Origin: Pseudochrobactrum sp. sp1633 | GTDB lineage: Bacteria > Pseudomonadota > Alphaproteobacteria > Rhizobiales > Rhizobiaceae | Length of the DNA stretch: 64,000 nucleotides | Direction of reading: 5' to 3' | NCBI RefSeq assembly: GCF_030376605.1 | Contig: NZ_JARRAE010000004.1 | Coordinates: 248,001-312,000, forward strand | Shown: positions 34,250 to 43,736 of the stretch, in pieces | Numbering within the stretch: position 1 is the stretch's first letter | How the letters are laid out: every line of letters starts with the position of its first letter | Program-made: the position numbers and the translations under genes | Notes under the pieces: generated by a model | Databases searched by the model: none | Told to the model about the DNA's origin: nothing | Seen by the model: only the letters and a program-made list of their open reading frames with translations

Positions 34250-36799
34250 TTATTGATCGCGTTGCAGCAGACGTTCCAGATAGTCTTTTTCTTGCTGCGG
34301 GCTTAACGCATCGCCGAGCTTTTTGCGAATTTCATCAAGAATGCGGCGGGCTTTCTGGATATCAATTTGATTTGGCAGCTGATTACCGGTGCCTTCTGAG
34401 GTGCCCTGACCGGTCTCACGCCCCAGCGGATCGCGACCCTCACCGTTCTGCTGCCCCTGACCTTCGCCTTGTCCCTGCGCCTGTTGCATTTGCTGCATCA
34501 TCGAACGGGCACCGCGACGCAGCGCTTCCAGCGCTTCGGCCTGCTGGTCTGTGGCCTGACCGCTTTCACCATTTCCGAGTGAACGTCCCGCACGACCCAT
34601 GAAATTCTGTGCCTGATCCATTTCCTTTGAGGATTCCAGACCTTGCTGTTTCAACTGGTCGGTCAGTGCATTCAGTTCATTTTGCAAATCGCGCTGCTGC
34701 TGTTGCAGGTCTTTCAGTGCCTGCTCGGTTTCCTGTCGCGACTGACCGTTCTGCGGGTTGGTTTGTTCTTCGCCTTCACCATCATAGCTGAAATCATCGG
34801 TCTGCTCCTGCAACTTCTGATCCAGTTTGAAGGTTTCATTCATCAGTTCTTGCTGACGACGCATCAGATCGCCGAGTTTGTTCAGCTGTTGCTGTGCACC
34901 GTTGCCCTGACCCTGACCTTGCCCCTGACCCTGACTTTGTTGAGCGCTTTGGCCGGGCTGAAGATTGTTCAGCATTTCCTGCAATTGCGATAGCATCTGC
35001 TGCGCTTCAGCATGATTGCCGGAGCGGGCGAGGTCTTCAATCTGCTGCATCATCCGGTCAATATCGCGCTGGCTGAGCACGCGGGTATTGGGGTTGTTCT
35101 GTGCATTTTTATTCGGATTGGTCTGCTGCCTGCGCGCCATTTCGTTTAAGTAGCGGTTCATGGCCTCGCGCAGTTCCTGTGTGAGACGAGCAATTTCCTC
35201 AGGACCTGCATTGTTTTGCAGTGCCTGGCTTAAAGCCTCTTGCGCTGCACGCAAGGCTTTTTCCGCGTCTGAAAGCTGACCGTCTTCAATGCCGCGCGCC
35301 ACATTCCACATATAGCTGACGATCTCACGCAGATCCTCATCATTGCGTGCCAGCTTCAGGCGTTCCCGCACTGAGCGCAGGCCTAAATAATGGCTGATAT
35401 TGGCAATAGTGGTTTGCGGATGCATGGTCAGTGCATCCAGCATCTGGATCACCGGCGTTTTTTGGTTGCTGTCGAGCGCCAGCACTTGGCGCTGCTCTGC
35501 AACTGCGCGTGCCAGCGGATTGATAAACGGGCGCTGCGGCAGCACAAAGCGGATTTCTTTGCTTGTTCCTGTCTGTCCTGCATCATCGGTCACCTGCAAT
35601 TGCAGGGAGACATATTTGCCTGCCCACGGATGCATGGTTAGATCCTGAAGCGCTGTGGTTTCGTCTGTGCTGTTTTTACCGCGTTTTGGTATGGTTAGCC
35701 GCAGTTCCGGCGCACCTGTCAGCGATTGCGCATCATCACTCTGCTTTTCCAGCAGCTTTATGTCAGGCTGTAATTTTACTGCGCCATAATCATCGGTCAC
35801 TTTATAATGCAGCTCCAGAGTGCCGTTGAGTGCATAGGTCGGATTGCGGGTAAACTCAGCCACCGGCGGCGTGTCCGGTGTGATATTGAACTGCCATGTC
35901 TGCTGGCGGGAGCCCGCCTGAAGTTTTGCAGTCACTGTTTTCTTTAGCGGCAGCTCAAAATTTGTACTGTTCTGTGTTTTTGTCGTATTCGGCGCCGGTT
36001 TGGCTTCGACAGTCTGCGACTGGCCGTCCTTGTCACTCAGCGTCAGCTGGTTGCGGGTGCTGCCATTGATCTGGATGCTTAAAATACTGCCCTGCGGAAT
36101 CTCAACCGGCTTTGCATCTTGCGCATCATTGGCACTCAGAAAAACCGGTGCTTTTCCCGTATAGGCTGGCGGGGTGATCCATGCATCAACACGGCCTTCG
36201 GGGCCTGCAAATCCGGCAGGCGGATTCCACAGATCGCTGACTTTGCCTGATAGCGGGCTGAAAGAATAAGCAGCGGTTGAAGCAAATAGCAAAATCACCA
36301 CTGCACGGAATGCGTGGGGGTCGCGCTGCGGAATATCAGGATGCGGGAGAAAACCGTGCAGCCTGTCCGTCAGCGCAGCCATACGTTTGCGGTGTTCCTG
36401 CCACAGCGCCTGCGCCAGCGGATCATCGCTTTGTCCGGCAAGCTTGTCATCGGCCAGCTGCAACGGGCTGTGCTGCAGGCCGTTTTCCCGCTCCAGACGG
36501 CTGTTGACCGTTTGATCATCGGGCAAGCGAAAGTGCCGGAACCGGATTAATGCATAGCCAAAGACCAGTGCAAAACCCGCTATGACCATGAGATGCAGCC
36601 AGCGCGGCATGGCCTGAAACAGGCCGAGCCAAGCCAAGCTGAGCAATAATGCAGCTAAAAGCAGAACAGGTAGTACCAGTGGCCAAAGGCGCTCAAAACA
36701 CAAGACCAGCGCAGCTTTGACGCGCAAGCGGTACAGCTTGCTGTCTGTTTTCCCGAGAGGTCTGGTTTCGGATTCTGGTATCAAAGATCCGGTTCCCAC
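34250..36799 (-). CDS. TIGR02302/DUF4175 family membrane protein
   Basis: An 849-residue protein of the alphaproteobacterial TIGR02302 family. Two adjacent N-terminal transmembrane helices (about 38-85) and a third (about 163-182) precede a large periplasmic part with Ig-like strands (about 190-430). A helical region follows, and then a Gln/Gly-rich low-complexity segment (about 570-810). Function is unknown. In relatives it usually follows lysA and a YifL-like lipoprotein; here lysA is absent. The coding end abuts a repeat element. Confidence 0.86.
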   Translation of the reverse strand: MGTGSLIPESETRPLGKTDSKLYRLRVKAALVLCFERLWPLVLPVLLLAALLLSLAWLGLFQAMPRWLHLMVIAGFALVFGYALIRFRHFRLPDDQTVNSRLERENGLQHSPLQLADDKLAGQSDDPLAQALWQEHRKRMAALTDRLHGFLPHPDIPQRDPHAFRAVVILLFASTAAYSFSPLSGKVSDLWNPPAGFAGPEGRVDAWITPPAYTGKAPVFLSANDAQDAKPVEIPQGSILSIQINGSTRNQLTLSDKDGQSQTVEAKPAPNTTKTQNSTNFELPLKKTVTAKLQAGSRQQTWQFNITPDTPPVAEFTRNPTYALNGTLELHYKVTDDYGAVKLQPDIKLLEKQSDDAQSLTGAPELRLTIPKRGKNSTDETTALQDLTMHPWAGKYVSLQLQVTDDAGQTGTSKEIRFVLPQRPFINPLARAVAEQRQVLALDSNQKTPVIQMLDALTMHPQTTIANISHYLGLRSVRERLKLARNDEDLREIVSYMWNVARGIEDGQLSDAEKALRAAQEALSQALQNNAGPEEIARLTQELREAMNRYLNEMARRQQTNPNKNAQNNPNTRVLSQRDIDRMMQQIEDLARSGNHAEAQQMLSQLQEMLNNLQPGQSAQQSQGQGQGQGQGNGAQQQLNKLGDLMRRQQELMNETFKLDQKLQEQTDDFSYDGEGEEQTNPQNGQSRQETEQALKDLQQQQRDLQNELNALTDQLKQQGLESSKEMDQAQNFMGRAGRSLGNGESGQATDQQAEALEALRRGARSMMQQMQQAQGQGEGQGQQNGEGRDPLGRETGQGTSEGTGNQLPNQIDIQKARRILDEIRKKLGDALSPQQEKDYLERLLQRDQ

Positions 36800-36876
36800 T
36801 GTTTCTGAAGCTGCTTTGTCTTTATGAATGAACGTGTCTTTGATCCGAAAATCGCTTCACACGTTTTGCATGTGCT

Positions 36877-37059
36877 TCAGATCAGCTTATCCAGAATAAA
36901 TGGTTTTTCTTCGACAGCCTTTTTATCTGTTTTGCGCCAGTCGTCATGCACGGTGGCATTGCTTGGGGCTTCTAACGCGCCGCGACGACCGCAACCGGTA
37001 ACAATACTACTAAGCGCAACAAGCATGATGACAGAGGTCATGAATACGCGGCTATTCAT
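36877..37059 (-). CDS. lptM: YifL/LptM-like small lipoprotein
   Basis: A 60-residue lipoprotein: signal peptide with lipobox VTGC (C23), followed at once by the diagnostic GRRGALEAPS, close to the CGLKGPLYxP pattern of LptM (YifL), which helps oxidative maturation of LptD. It lies downstream of argH in the same orientation, as usual. ATG 37059 (MNSRVFMTSV) gives a proper signal peptide; the upstream extension does not. The symbol is by family resemblance. Confidence 0.75.
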   Translation of the reverse strand: MNSRVFMTSVIMLVALSSIVTGCGRRGALEAPSNATVHDDWRKTDKKAVEEKPFILDKLI

Positions 37060-37210
37060 AGGGCTTTTTCCTGAAATTGAGGTGCGGGGCATCTGTAAAA
37101 TCTGCCGGCAGTTGTAGCTGAATTATACATCAAGGCAAACTGTCGATAAAAAATACACAACAGTTTGAAGAGGACAATGCGCAATTGGCACTGTCCTCTC
37201 AAGTGCAGTA

Positions 37211-38611
37211 TCAGGCCTTGATCAGACGGTTTTTCCAGTATTTGATCTGGCTGCGTACTTCCTGTGGTGCGGTGCCGCCGAAGGACTGGCGGCTTTCCAC
37301 GGATTTATCCACAGTCAGGAAGCCGAAAATAGCATCGGTAATCTGCGGATGAATCGACTGCATGTCCTCCAGCGTCAGTGAGGACAGATCGGTTTTTTTC
37401 GATTCTGCCAGAGCCACTGCACGACCAGTGACGTGATGGGCTTCACGGAACGGCATGCCAAGCGCGCGCACCAGCCAGTCTGCGAGATCGGTTGCAGTGG
37501 AATAGCCGGAACCGGCAGCCTTTTTCATCGAAGCTTCAATCACGGTCAGATCGGAAACCATGCCGCTCATGGCAGCCAGTGCCAGTTCGATGGATTCGGC
37601 TGCGTCAAAAACCGCTTCTTTGTCTTCCTGCATGTCTTTGGAATAGGCCAAAGGCAAGCCTTTCATCACCATCAGCAGGCCGACCAGTGAGCCGGTGATA
37701 CGGCCGGTCTTGGCACGCACCAGTTCTGCGGCATCCGGATTTTTCTTCTGCGGCATGATCGAGGAGCCGGTGGAGAAAGCATCGGACAGGCAGATGAAAT
37801 TGAACTGCGAGGTTGACCAGATCACGATTTCTTCGGCCAGACGCGACAGATGCGTTGCGCAGATCGAAGCAATCGACAGGAATTCCAGTGCATAATCACG
37901 GTCGGATACACTGTCGATGGAGTTACGGGTCGGTTCGCGGAAGCCAAGCGCTTCAGCAGTCATGTGGCGGTCAATCGGGAAGCCGGTACCGGCCAGTGCA
38001 GCGGCACCGAGCGGGCTTTCATTCATGCGTTCAATCGCATCGCGCACGCGGGACAAATCGCGGCCGAACATTTCCACATAGGCCATGCAATGATGCCCGA
38101 AAGTGACCGGCTGTGCTGTCTGCAAATGGGTGAAGCCCGGCATAACAGTTGCTGCATGTTCTTCTGCGCGGATGAGAAAGGCTTCAATCAGCACTTTCAG
38201 CGAGACAGCCGTTTTTTCCAGCTCATTCTTGACCCAGAGGCGGAAATCCAGCGCCACCTGATCATTACGCGAACGGGCAGTGTGCAGACGACCGGCCGGA
38301 GCGCCGATCAGATCGGCCAGACGGGCTTCCACATTCATATGGATGTCTTCAAGCTTGCGCGAGAAGGTAAATTTGCCATTTTCGATCTCGGCTAATATGG
38401 TATTAAGACCATCGGAGATCTGTTTGTGGTCGTCAGCAGAGATGATGCCGGTTTTGGCAAGCATGGCAGCATGCGCCAGCGATCCGGCAATGTCCTGCGC
38501 ATAGAGTTTGCGGTCATAACCGATCGAAGCATTAATCTCTTCCATAATGGCAGAAGGACCTGAGGCGAAACGGCCACCCCACATTTGGTTGCTGGATTTT
38601 TCTGTCGTCAT
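37211..38611 (-). CDS. argH: Argininosuccinate lyase
   Basis: Splits argininosuccinate into arginine and fumarate. The fumarase/aspartase superfamily signature [18 protein letters not shown] is intact, as are [22 protein letters not shown] and [15 protein letters not shown] with the catalytic His region. Length is 466 residues. It is divergent from tlpA, whose chosen start lies 44 bases away, so the promoters overlap. A DnaA-box-like 9-mer inside the gene is probably chance. Confidence 0.97.
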   Translation of the reverse strand: MTTEKSSNQMWGGRFASGPSAIMEEINASIGYDRKLYAQDIAGSLAHAAMLAKTGIISADDHKQISDGLNTILAEIENGKFTFSRKLEDIHMNVEARLADLIGAPAGRLHTARSRNDQVALDFRLWVKNELEKTAVSLKVLIEAFLIRAEEHAATVMPGFTHLQTAQPVTFGHHCMAYVEMFGRDLSRVRDAIERMNESPLGAAALAGTGFPIDRHMTAEALGFREPTRNSIDSVSDRDYALEFLSIASICATHLSRLAEEIVIWSTSQFNFICLSDAFSTGSSIMPQKKNPDAAELVRAKTGRITGSLVGLLMVMKGLPLAYSKDMQEDKEAVFDAAESIELALAAMSGMVSDLTVIEASMKKAAGSGYSTATDLADWLVRALGMPFREAHHVTGRAVALAESKKTDLSSLTLEDMQSIHPQITDAIFGFLTVDKSVESRQSFGGTAPQEVRSQIKYWKNRLIKA

Positions 38612-38655
38612 GCGCGCATACCTGAGCCGAAACTTTGAGTAAAAAGAACGATATT

Positions 38656-39369
38656 ATGGCCGAAGATAATAAAGAGACAAAACCGAAAAGCGCAATCAGC
38701 CCGAAGATGATTTTGTTCGCCGGTATTGCCGGACTTCTGGCCGGTGCCCTTGCGGTATACGTGATGGAGCAGCCTTCTGGCAATGTTGTTCCGACAGAGA
38801 ATACGGCTAGTAATGCCGCAGCAGCAGGCGCAGATGATGCAAAATGTGCATTGAATCAGGAACAGTTAGCTAAACTTTCCGCTGCTGCAACCGGTGAAGT
38901 TGCCGGAATGCAACCATCCGATAAGCCTGCTTTGCTGACACATCTGCAATTTGATGCGCCTGACGGATCAAAAACCTCGATCGGCGATATGAAGGGCAAG
39001 ACCCTGCTGGTGAACCTCTGGGCGAGCTGGTGCGCGCCGTGCCGTGAAGAAATGCCTGCGCTGGATAAGTTGCAGGCAGAACAGGGCAGTGACGATTTTG
39101 AAGTGGTGGCGCTGAATATCGATACCGGCGATGTGTCCAAGCCGAAAAACTTCCTCAATGAGATCGGCGTGCAGAAGCTCGGCTTTTACCGTGATGCCAG
39201 TCTGACTGTTTTTAATGATTTGAAACGCAGAGGTTTGGCTTTTGGTTTGCCTGTAACTTTGCTGATTGATGAAACCGGTTGTCAGATTGCGGCAATGAAC
39301 GGACCAGCACACTGGGCGGGGCAGGACGCTGTTAATCTGATTACAGCGGCCAAGACCCTGCGCAACTGA
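38656..39369 (+). CDS. tlpA: TlpA-type thiol:disulfide interchange protein
   Basis: Membrane-anchored periplasmic thioredoxin-like reductase, in the TlpA family linked to cytochrome oxidase assembly. One transmembrane helix (about 18-37, MILFAGIAGLLAGALAVYVM) anchors a thioredoxin fold with active site WCAPC (C126, C129) in NLWASWCAPCREEMPAL and the cis-Pro in GLPVTLLI. Extra cysteines occur in the linker (KCALNQ) and near the C-terminus (GCQIAAM). ATG 38656 is preferred over a TTG seven codons upstream. Length is 237 residues. Confidence 0.9.
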   Translation: MAEDNKETKPKSAISPKMILFAGIAGLLAGALAVYVMEQPSGNVVPTENTASNAAAAGADDAKCALNQEQLAKLSAAATGEVAGMQPSDKPALLTHLQFDAPDGSKTSIGDMKGKTLLVNLWASWCAPCREEMPALDKLQAEQGSDDFEVVALNIDTGDVSKPKNFLNEIGVQKLGFYRDASLTVFNDLKRRGLAFGLPVTLLIDETGCQIAAMNGPAHWAGQDAVNLITAAKTLRN

Positions 39370-39376
39370 TTGGTCG

Positions 39377-39411
39377 CCAAATCTTGTATAATGTGATTTT
39401 ACAGGATTTGG
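39377..39411. promoter_or_regulatory. Imperfect palindrome between tlpA and the LysE gene
   Basis: CCAAATCTTGTATAA-TGTGA-TTTTACAGGATTTGG pairs 13 of 15 positions. It may be an operator or a weak terminator; there is no T tract. Confidence 0.35.
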
Positions 39412-39449
39412 ATTTTCTGCTCTGCTGAAGGTCTTAAGGGGGATTTTCT

Positions 39450-40070
39450 ATGGGGCTGGATGTCTGGCTTGCCTTCACGGCTGCATCAATTGTTTTGCTG
39501 GTGATACCGGGGCCAACCATTTTGCTGGTGGTTTCCTATGCTTTGGGGCAGGGCTGGCGTACTGCCATGCCGATGGCCGCCGGCGTGGCGCTCGGTGACT
39601 TTACGGCCATGACATTGTCGATGCTCGGCATTGGTGCATTGCTTGCTGCCTCTGCCACAATATTTACAATCGTGAAATGGCTTGGTGCGGCCTATCTGAT
39701 CTGGCTTGGTATTAAATTATTCCGTTCCGGTGCCTCAATGCAGGCAGAAGCGCGGGATGCGGATGTATCGCCTGTGAAAATGCTGGCGCATGCATGGCTG
39801 GTGACATCCCTCAACCCGAAAAGCATCACGTTTTTCGTGGCCTTCCTGCCGCAATTTCTCGACAGACATGGCGATTTCTGGACGCAGATGCTGATTTTTG
39901 AAGCCACATTTCTGGTGCTGTCTTTCAGTAATGCGTTTCTCTATGCTTTTGCAGCGCATCGTGCACGTACGTTGTTTAAAAGCCCGCGAGTACTGCGTGC
40001 TTTCAACCGCACCGGCGGTACGTTGCTGATTGGCGCCGGTGTGGCAACGGCAACAATGCGTACCAGCTGA
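39450..40070 (+). CDS. LysE/RhtB family exporter
   Basis: A 206-residue inner-membrane protein with about six hydrophobic segments and the LysE family beginning (FTAASIVLLVIPGPTILLVVSYALGQG, with the PGP motif). It also has the GAAYLIWLGIKLFRSG block. Family members export amino acids such as lysine, homoserine, threonine or leucine. The substrate cannot be told. AAGGGGGATT precedes the ATG. Confidence 0.9.
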   Translation: MGLDVWLAFTAASIVLLVIPGPTILLVVSYALGQGWRTAMPMAAGVALGDFTAMTLSMLGIGALLAASATIFTIVKWLGAAYLIWLGIKLFRSGASMQAEARDADVSPVKMLAHAWLVTSLNPKSITFFVAFLPQFLDRHGDFWTQMLIFEATFLVLSFSNAFLYAFAAHRARTLFKSPRVLRAFNRTGGTLLIGAGVATATMRTS

Positions 40071-40075
40071 TCCGT

Positions 40076-40576
40076 TTATGCGGTGAAACCGTCGCGCTTC
40101 AGACGTACGATGGCGAGATCTAGCGCTGAGAGAAAAGCAGAACGGTCACGGGGTGAAAACGGCTTTGATCCGCCGAATTGACCGGATGAAACCGGATTAG
40201 CGGAGCGCAGTTCATCCATCAGATTGCGGGTGGCAAGAATATTGCCGATATTGGCCGCGCTGAACAAGCGGCCATCCGGTGCAAGTGCAACAGCACCGGC
40301 AGTGACAGCGCGGTGTGCCAGCGGAATATCCGCGGTGATAACAATCGCACCGACACGTGATCGCTCGGCAATCCAGTCATCGGCCACATCAAGACCGCTC
40401 GGAACGATCACACGTTCAATCAGCGGCTCATCACGAGGCGTGGCGATGAAGCTGTTGGCGACCACAAAGGTTCTGATGCGGTGGCGCTCAGCAACTTTGT
40501 AAATCTCGTTCTTAACCGGACAGGCATCAGCATCAACATAAATACAGATGGTTTTGTTTTCGTCGGAGTGTGTCAT
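40076..40576 (-). CDS. YaiI/YqxD family (DUF188) protein
   Basis: A 166-residue protein with a PIN-like/NYN nuclease fold of the YaiI/YqxD family. Conserved acidic positions appear in [27 protein letters not shown] and [10 protein letters not shown] nuclease activity is suspected from the fold but unproven. It converges with the LysE gene (5 bases apart) and diverges from the next DMT gene. Confidence 0.9.
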   Translation of the reverse strand: MTHSDENKTICIYVDADACPVKNEIYKVAERHRIRTFVVANSFIATPRDEPLIERVIVPSGLDVADDWIAERSRVGAIVITADIPLAHRAVTAGAVALAPDGRLFSAANIGNILATRNLMDELRSANPVSSGQFGGSKPFSPRDRSAFLSALDLAIVRLKRDGFTA

Positions 40577-40676
40577 TCATGCTTCATGGCAAAGCCAAAT
40601 GTGAATGGCAAGCGTTTAACGCTTGGCGAGGCAGAGCGGCAGGGATAAGCCGATTGTATAGTTCGTGGAACAGATC

Positions 40677-41552
40677 ATGCCAGTCAAATATTTCCCTGCT
40701 TTATTCGTCTTTCTCTGGGCAACCGGTTTTATCGGTGCGGGGCTTGCTATGCCCTATGCCGAGCCGTTCTGGTTTATGACCGCACGGTTCTTTATTGCTG
40801 CGGCTATTCTCGCCGTCTGGGCTTGGCTCAGCGGTGCCCGCTGGCCGGACGGGCGCGGGCTTGTAAACGCCGCAATTGTCGGCTGCCTCATTCACGGTAT
40901 TTATCTCTCCGGTGTGTTCTGGGCGGTGCGTCATGGTTTACCTGCTGGTATGACGGCGCTGGTTTCCGGCTTGCAGCCACTGATTACCACTTTGATTGCT
41001 GCTTTATTCTTACGTGAGGTCGTGCTGCCACGGCAATGGCTGGGGCTGCTGATCGGCTTTTGCGGTGTGGCGCTGGTGGTTGCACCGAAATTCTCGCTCA
41101 GTTCCGGCGGTATTAATCCGGCAACGCTGAGCGCGGCGCTGGCAGCGGTCATGGCGATCAGTATCGGTACAGTCTGGCAAAAACGCTTTGCTGTGAAGAT
41201 TGACCTGAGAACCGGCACGACCGTGCAATATATTGCGGCGGGGATTTTGACCGGTTTGTTATCGCTGGCTTTTGAAACGCAGACGGTGATCTGGTCACCG
41301 GAACTGCTGTTTGCAATGGTCTGGCTGGTGTTGGTCCTGTCAATCGGTGCGATTTTGCTGCTGTTAGTTCTGATCGGGCAGGGCGAAGTGTCAAAAGTCG
41401 CCTCGTTCTTTTATCTGGTGCCGGGGACGGCTGCGATTATGGCCTATCTGCTGTTTGGGGAAACCCTGACGCTGGTGCAGATTGCCGGTATGGTGCTGAC
41501 CACTTTCGGTGTGGCGCTGGCAACTTTACAAAAGAAAAAACCGGCAGCTTAA
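40677..41552 (+). CDS. EamA/DMT-family transporter
   Basis: Ten-helix membrane protein of 291 residues with two EamA repeats: YFPALFVFLWATGFIGAG at the N-terminus, and FFYLVPGTAAIMAYLLFGE with LTLVQIAGMVLTTFGVALA at the end. The substrate is unknown. ATG 40677 has GGAAC upstream; the in-frame GTG four codons earlier is less likely. The stop codon lies within the stem of the terminator of the convergent ugp-like operon. Confidence 0.88.
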   Translation: MPVKYFPALFVFLWATGFIGAGLAMPYAEPFWFMTARFFIAAAILAVWAWLSGARWPDGRGLVNAAIVGCLIHGIYLSGVFWAVRHGLPAGMTALVSGLQPLITTLIAALFLREVVLPRQWLGLLIGFCGVALVVAPKFSLSSGGINPATLSAALAAVMAISIGTVWQKRFAVKIDLRTGTTVQYIAAGILTGLLSLAFETQTVIWSPELLFAMVWLVLVLSIGAILLLLVLIGQGEVSKVASFFYLVPGTAAIMAYLLFGETLTLVQIAGMVLTTFGVALATLQKKKPAA

Positions 41553-41562
41553 AGCCGCCGGT
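41533..41562 (-). terminator. Terminator of the ugp-like operon
   Basis: On the minus strand ACCGGC-G-GCTT-T-AAGC-T-GCCGGT is followed by six T. It begins 22 bases past the binding-protein stop and overlaps the end of the DMT gene. Confidence 0.88.
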
Positions 41563-41583
41563 CTGATCATTATTCTGATGTTA

Positions 41584-42849
41584 TTAGCGGCGTGGCAGCA
41601 GCTTTTTCACTTCATCGGCCGCATCGGCAAGGGCTTCTTCCGGTGTGGCTTTCTGCTCAACAACGCGGGACAGATTATCAACAATGGTCTGGGTCACTTT
41701 TACACCGTTCGAACCGGGGAAAGCATACCAAGGCACCATAAGATTCATCTGGCTCAGACCGGCTTTAAACAGCGGGTTTTCGTCATAGAATTTGCCAAGA
41801 TATTCGTCGGATTTGGCAGCCAATGCATTATTCGGCACATAGCCGGTGCCCGGTACCACAACGGAAGCGCCGTAAGGACCGGCAGCAAACTTGGCGAATT
41901 TCCATGCGGCTTCAATCTTGGCATCGTCCGATGTCAGGATAACAACCGCATTGCCGCCGGTTGGTAGACGACCTTTTTCCGGATTGAGCAGCGGGATTTT
42001 AGCGGTACGCATGTCAAATTTGTCGCCGACATTTTTGATCGTATTGCGCAGACCACCGGTTGTCTGGAAAGCAAAGCCGACATTACCGGCAGCAAAAGCC
42101 TGTTCGCCTGCATCTTTGGTAAAGACCGGCAGACCGCCTTCTTTGACCATGCGATCCAGTGTTTTAAACGCAGCTTCACCTTCCGCGCCGTTAAATGCGA
42201 CCTGCTTTTCATCATCGGACAGCATCTGACCACCGGCACCGAACAGTAGTGCTGAGAACATCCAGTCATCAGACTGCCAGCGGAAATCAATGCCCTGAAC
42301 GCCATTGCCCAGCGCTTTAATCTTGCCACCGATGCGGATGACATCATCCCATGTTGTCGGAGGTGTGTCAGGATTTTCGCCGACTTTTTTAAACAGGTCA
42401 GCATTATAATACATGATCGGGTTGGAAGTGGCGAAAGCCAGACCGACCTGACGGTCTCCGACTTTGGCAAGGTTCAGAATGGTCGGCGTGAAACCCTGCG
42501 CTTCAAAATCAGTTTCTTTCTCGACCAGAGGTTTCAGATCAAGGCCGATATTGCGTTCGCTCAAAATGCGCAGACGGTTCAGGCCGGTAAAAGTGATATC
42601 CGGCAGCTCGGCAGTGCCGTTCTGGCGCATAATCAGCTGAATGCCGTCTTCATAGGTCGCAGAAGGATTGACGAAATGGATTTTGATATCCGGATTTTCT
42701 TCCGAAAATTTCTTGGAAATATTGGCCATCACGTCCTGAAAAAAGCCCGGCATAGGATAATGCACATTGAGCATGGTTTCAGCCAGAGCTGTGCTGCACA
42801 GGCCGGAAAAAAGGGCAGCAGCAGTCAGAGTACGGGAGAAGAATGTCAT
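41584..42849 (-). CDS. UgpB-like ABC transporter substrate-binding protein
   Basis: A 421-residue periplasmic binding protein of the cluster that includes UgpB and sugar binders. A signal peptide (LTAAALFSGLCSTALA, cleavage near residue 23) is followed by LNVHYPMPGFFQDVMANI, PDITFTGLNRLRILSERN and AFATSNPIMYYNADLFKKVG. It is the last gene of a five-gene leftward operon with two permeases, a UgpC ATPase and a phosphodiesterase. Context and a Pho-box-like site suggest glycerol-3-phosphate or glycerophosphodiesters as ligand. A sugar cannot be excluded from the sequence alone. Confidence 0.85.
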   Translation of the reverse strand: MTFFSRTLTAAALFSGLCSTALAETMLNVHYPMPGFFQDVMANISKKFSEENPDIKIHFVNPSATYEDGIQLIMRQNGTAELPDITFTGLNRLRILSERNIGLDLKPLVEKETDFEAQGFTPTILNLAKVGDRQVGLAFATSNPIMYYNADLFKKVGENPDTPPTTWDDVIRIGGKIKALGNGVQGIDFRWQSDDWMFSALLFGAGGQMLSDDEKQVAFNGAEGEAAFKTLDRMVKEGGLPVFTKDAGEQAFAAGNVGFAFQTTGGLRNTIKNVGDKFDMRTAKIPLLNPEKGRLPTGGNAVVILTSDDAKIEAAWKFAKFAAGPYGASVVVPGTGYVPNNALAAKSDEYLGKFYDENPLFKAGLSQMNLMVPWYAFPGSNGVKVTQTIVDNLSRVVEQKATPEEALADAADEVKKLLPRR

Positions 42850-42902
42850 TACAGGCTCCGTAAATGTTTGGGAGGAAGAGCGTTACAGACGTGAGGTTGT
42901 GA

Positions 42903-43724
42903 TCAGCCTTTCAGGCCGGTCATGGTGATGCCCTCAATGAAACGGCGCTGAGCCGCAAGGAAGGCAATGACGAGAGGCAGGGTAATAATCAGCGTGGCAG
43001 CCATGAGTGCGCCATAATCATCACCGGCTTCAGCCGCGCGGAAATAAAGCAGCCCCAGTGGTGGTGTGGCTTTTTCCATGCCGGTGACAACGATCAGTGG
43101 CCAGAACAGATCATTCCAGTGGGCAACCACGGAAAAGATCGAAAAGGCGGTGATCGCAGGCCATGCATTGGGCACAATAACGCGGGCGACAATGCCGGTT
43201 TCGGACATGCCGTCGAGACGGGCGGCATTGATAAGATCATCCGGCATTGAGCGGAAGAACTGCAGAAACAGGAAGATACCGAACACCGAGATGAAGAACG
43301 GCGCGCTGATGGCGAAATAGGTGTTCAGCATGCCGGTGCGTTCAAAGCCTAAATAGAACGGTAGAGCGGTGGCATGGATCGGCACCAGAAGGCCGAGCAT
43401 CACCGCACTCATCATCACCTGTGCCGCACGGAAGCGCAGCTTAGCCATCGCATAAGCGCAGGGAATAGCGATGATAACCTGAACCACCAGAATAATGGTG
43501 CAAACCAAAACACCGTTGAACAGCAGCGTCCCCATCGGCACGCGGGAAAAGGCTTTGGTGATATTTTCAATCAAAGCCCAGTTCTGCGGAATGAGATTGA
43601 GCGATGAGGAGAAAATATCGGACTGGGATTTGGCTGCGGTAGAAAGCATCCAGATATAGGGTGCAAGGAACAGCAGCGCACCGAGAGACAAGATCCCGAG
43701 GCGGGTAAAACGTAAGACTGACAT
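42903..43724 (-). CDS. UgpE-like ABC transporter permease
   Basis: A 273-residue permease of the MalG/UgpE type with six transmembrane helices. The EAA motif, which contacts the ATPase, is visible as DLINAARLDGMSETGIVARVIVPNAWP. It starts 12 bases after the upstream permease gene and is followed by the binding-protein gene after 53 bases. Confidence 0.9.
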   Translation of the reverse strand: MSVLRFTRLGILSLGALLFLAPYIWMLSTAAKSQSDIFSSSLNLIPQNWALIENITKAFSRVPMGTLLFNGVLVCTIILVVQVIIAIPCAYAMAKLRFRAAQVMMSAVMLGLLVPIHATALPFYLGFERTGMLNTYFAISAPFFISVFGIFLFLQFFRSMPDDLINAARLDGMSETGIVARVIVPNAWPAITAFSIFSVVAHWNDLFWPLIVVTGMEKATPPLGLLYFRAAEAGDDYGALMAATLIITLPLVIAFLAAQRRFIEGITMTGLKG

Positions 43725-43736
43725 GATTTCCGCCTC

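Noticed and set aside
37305-37313. TTATCCACA, a perfect DnaA-box 9-mer
   Set aside because: Single copy inside argH coding sequence, with no cluster or AT-rich unwinding region; expected by chance in a window this size.
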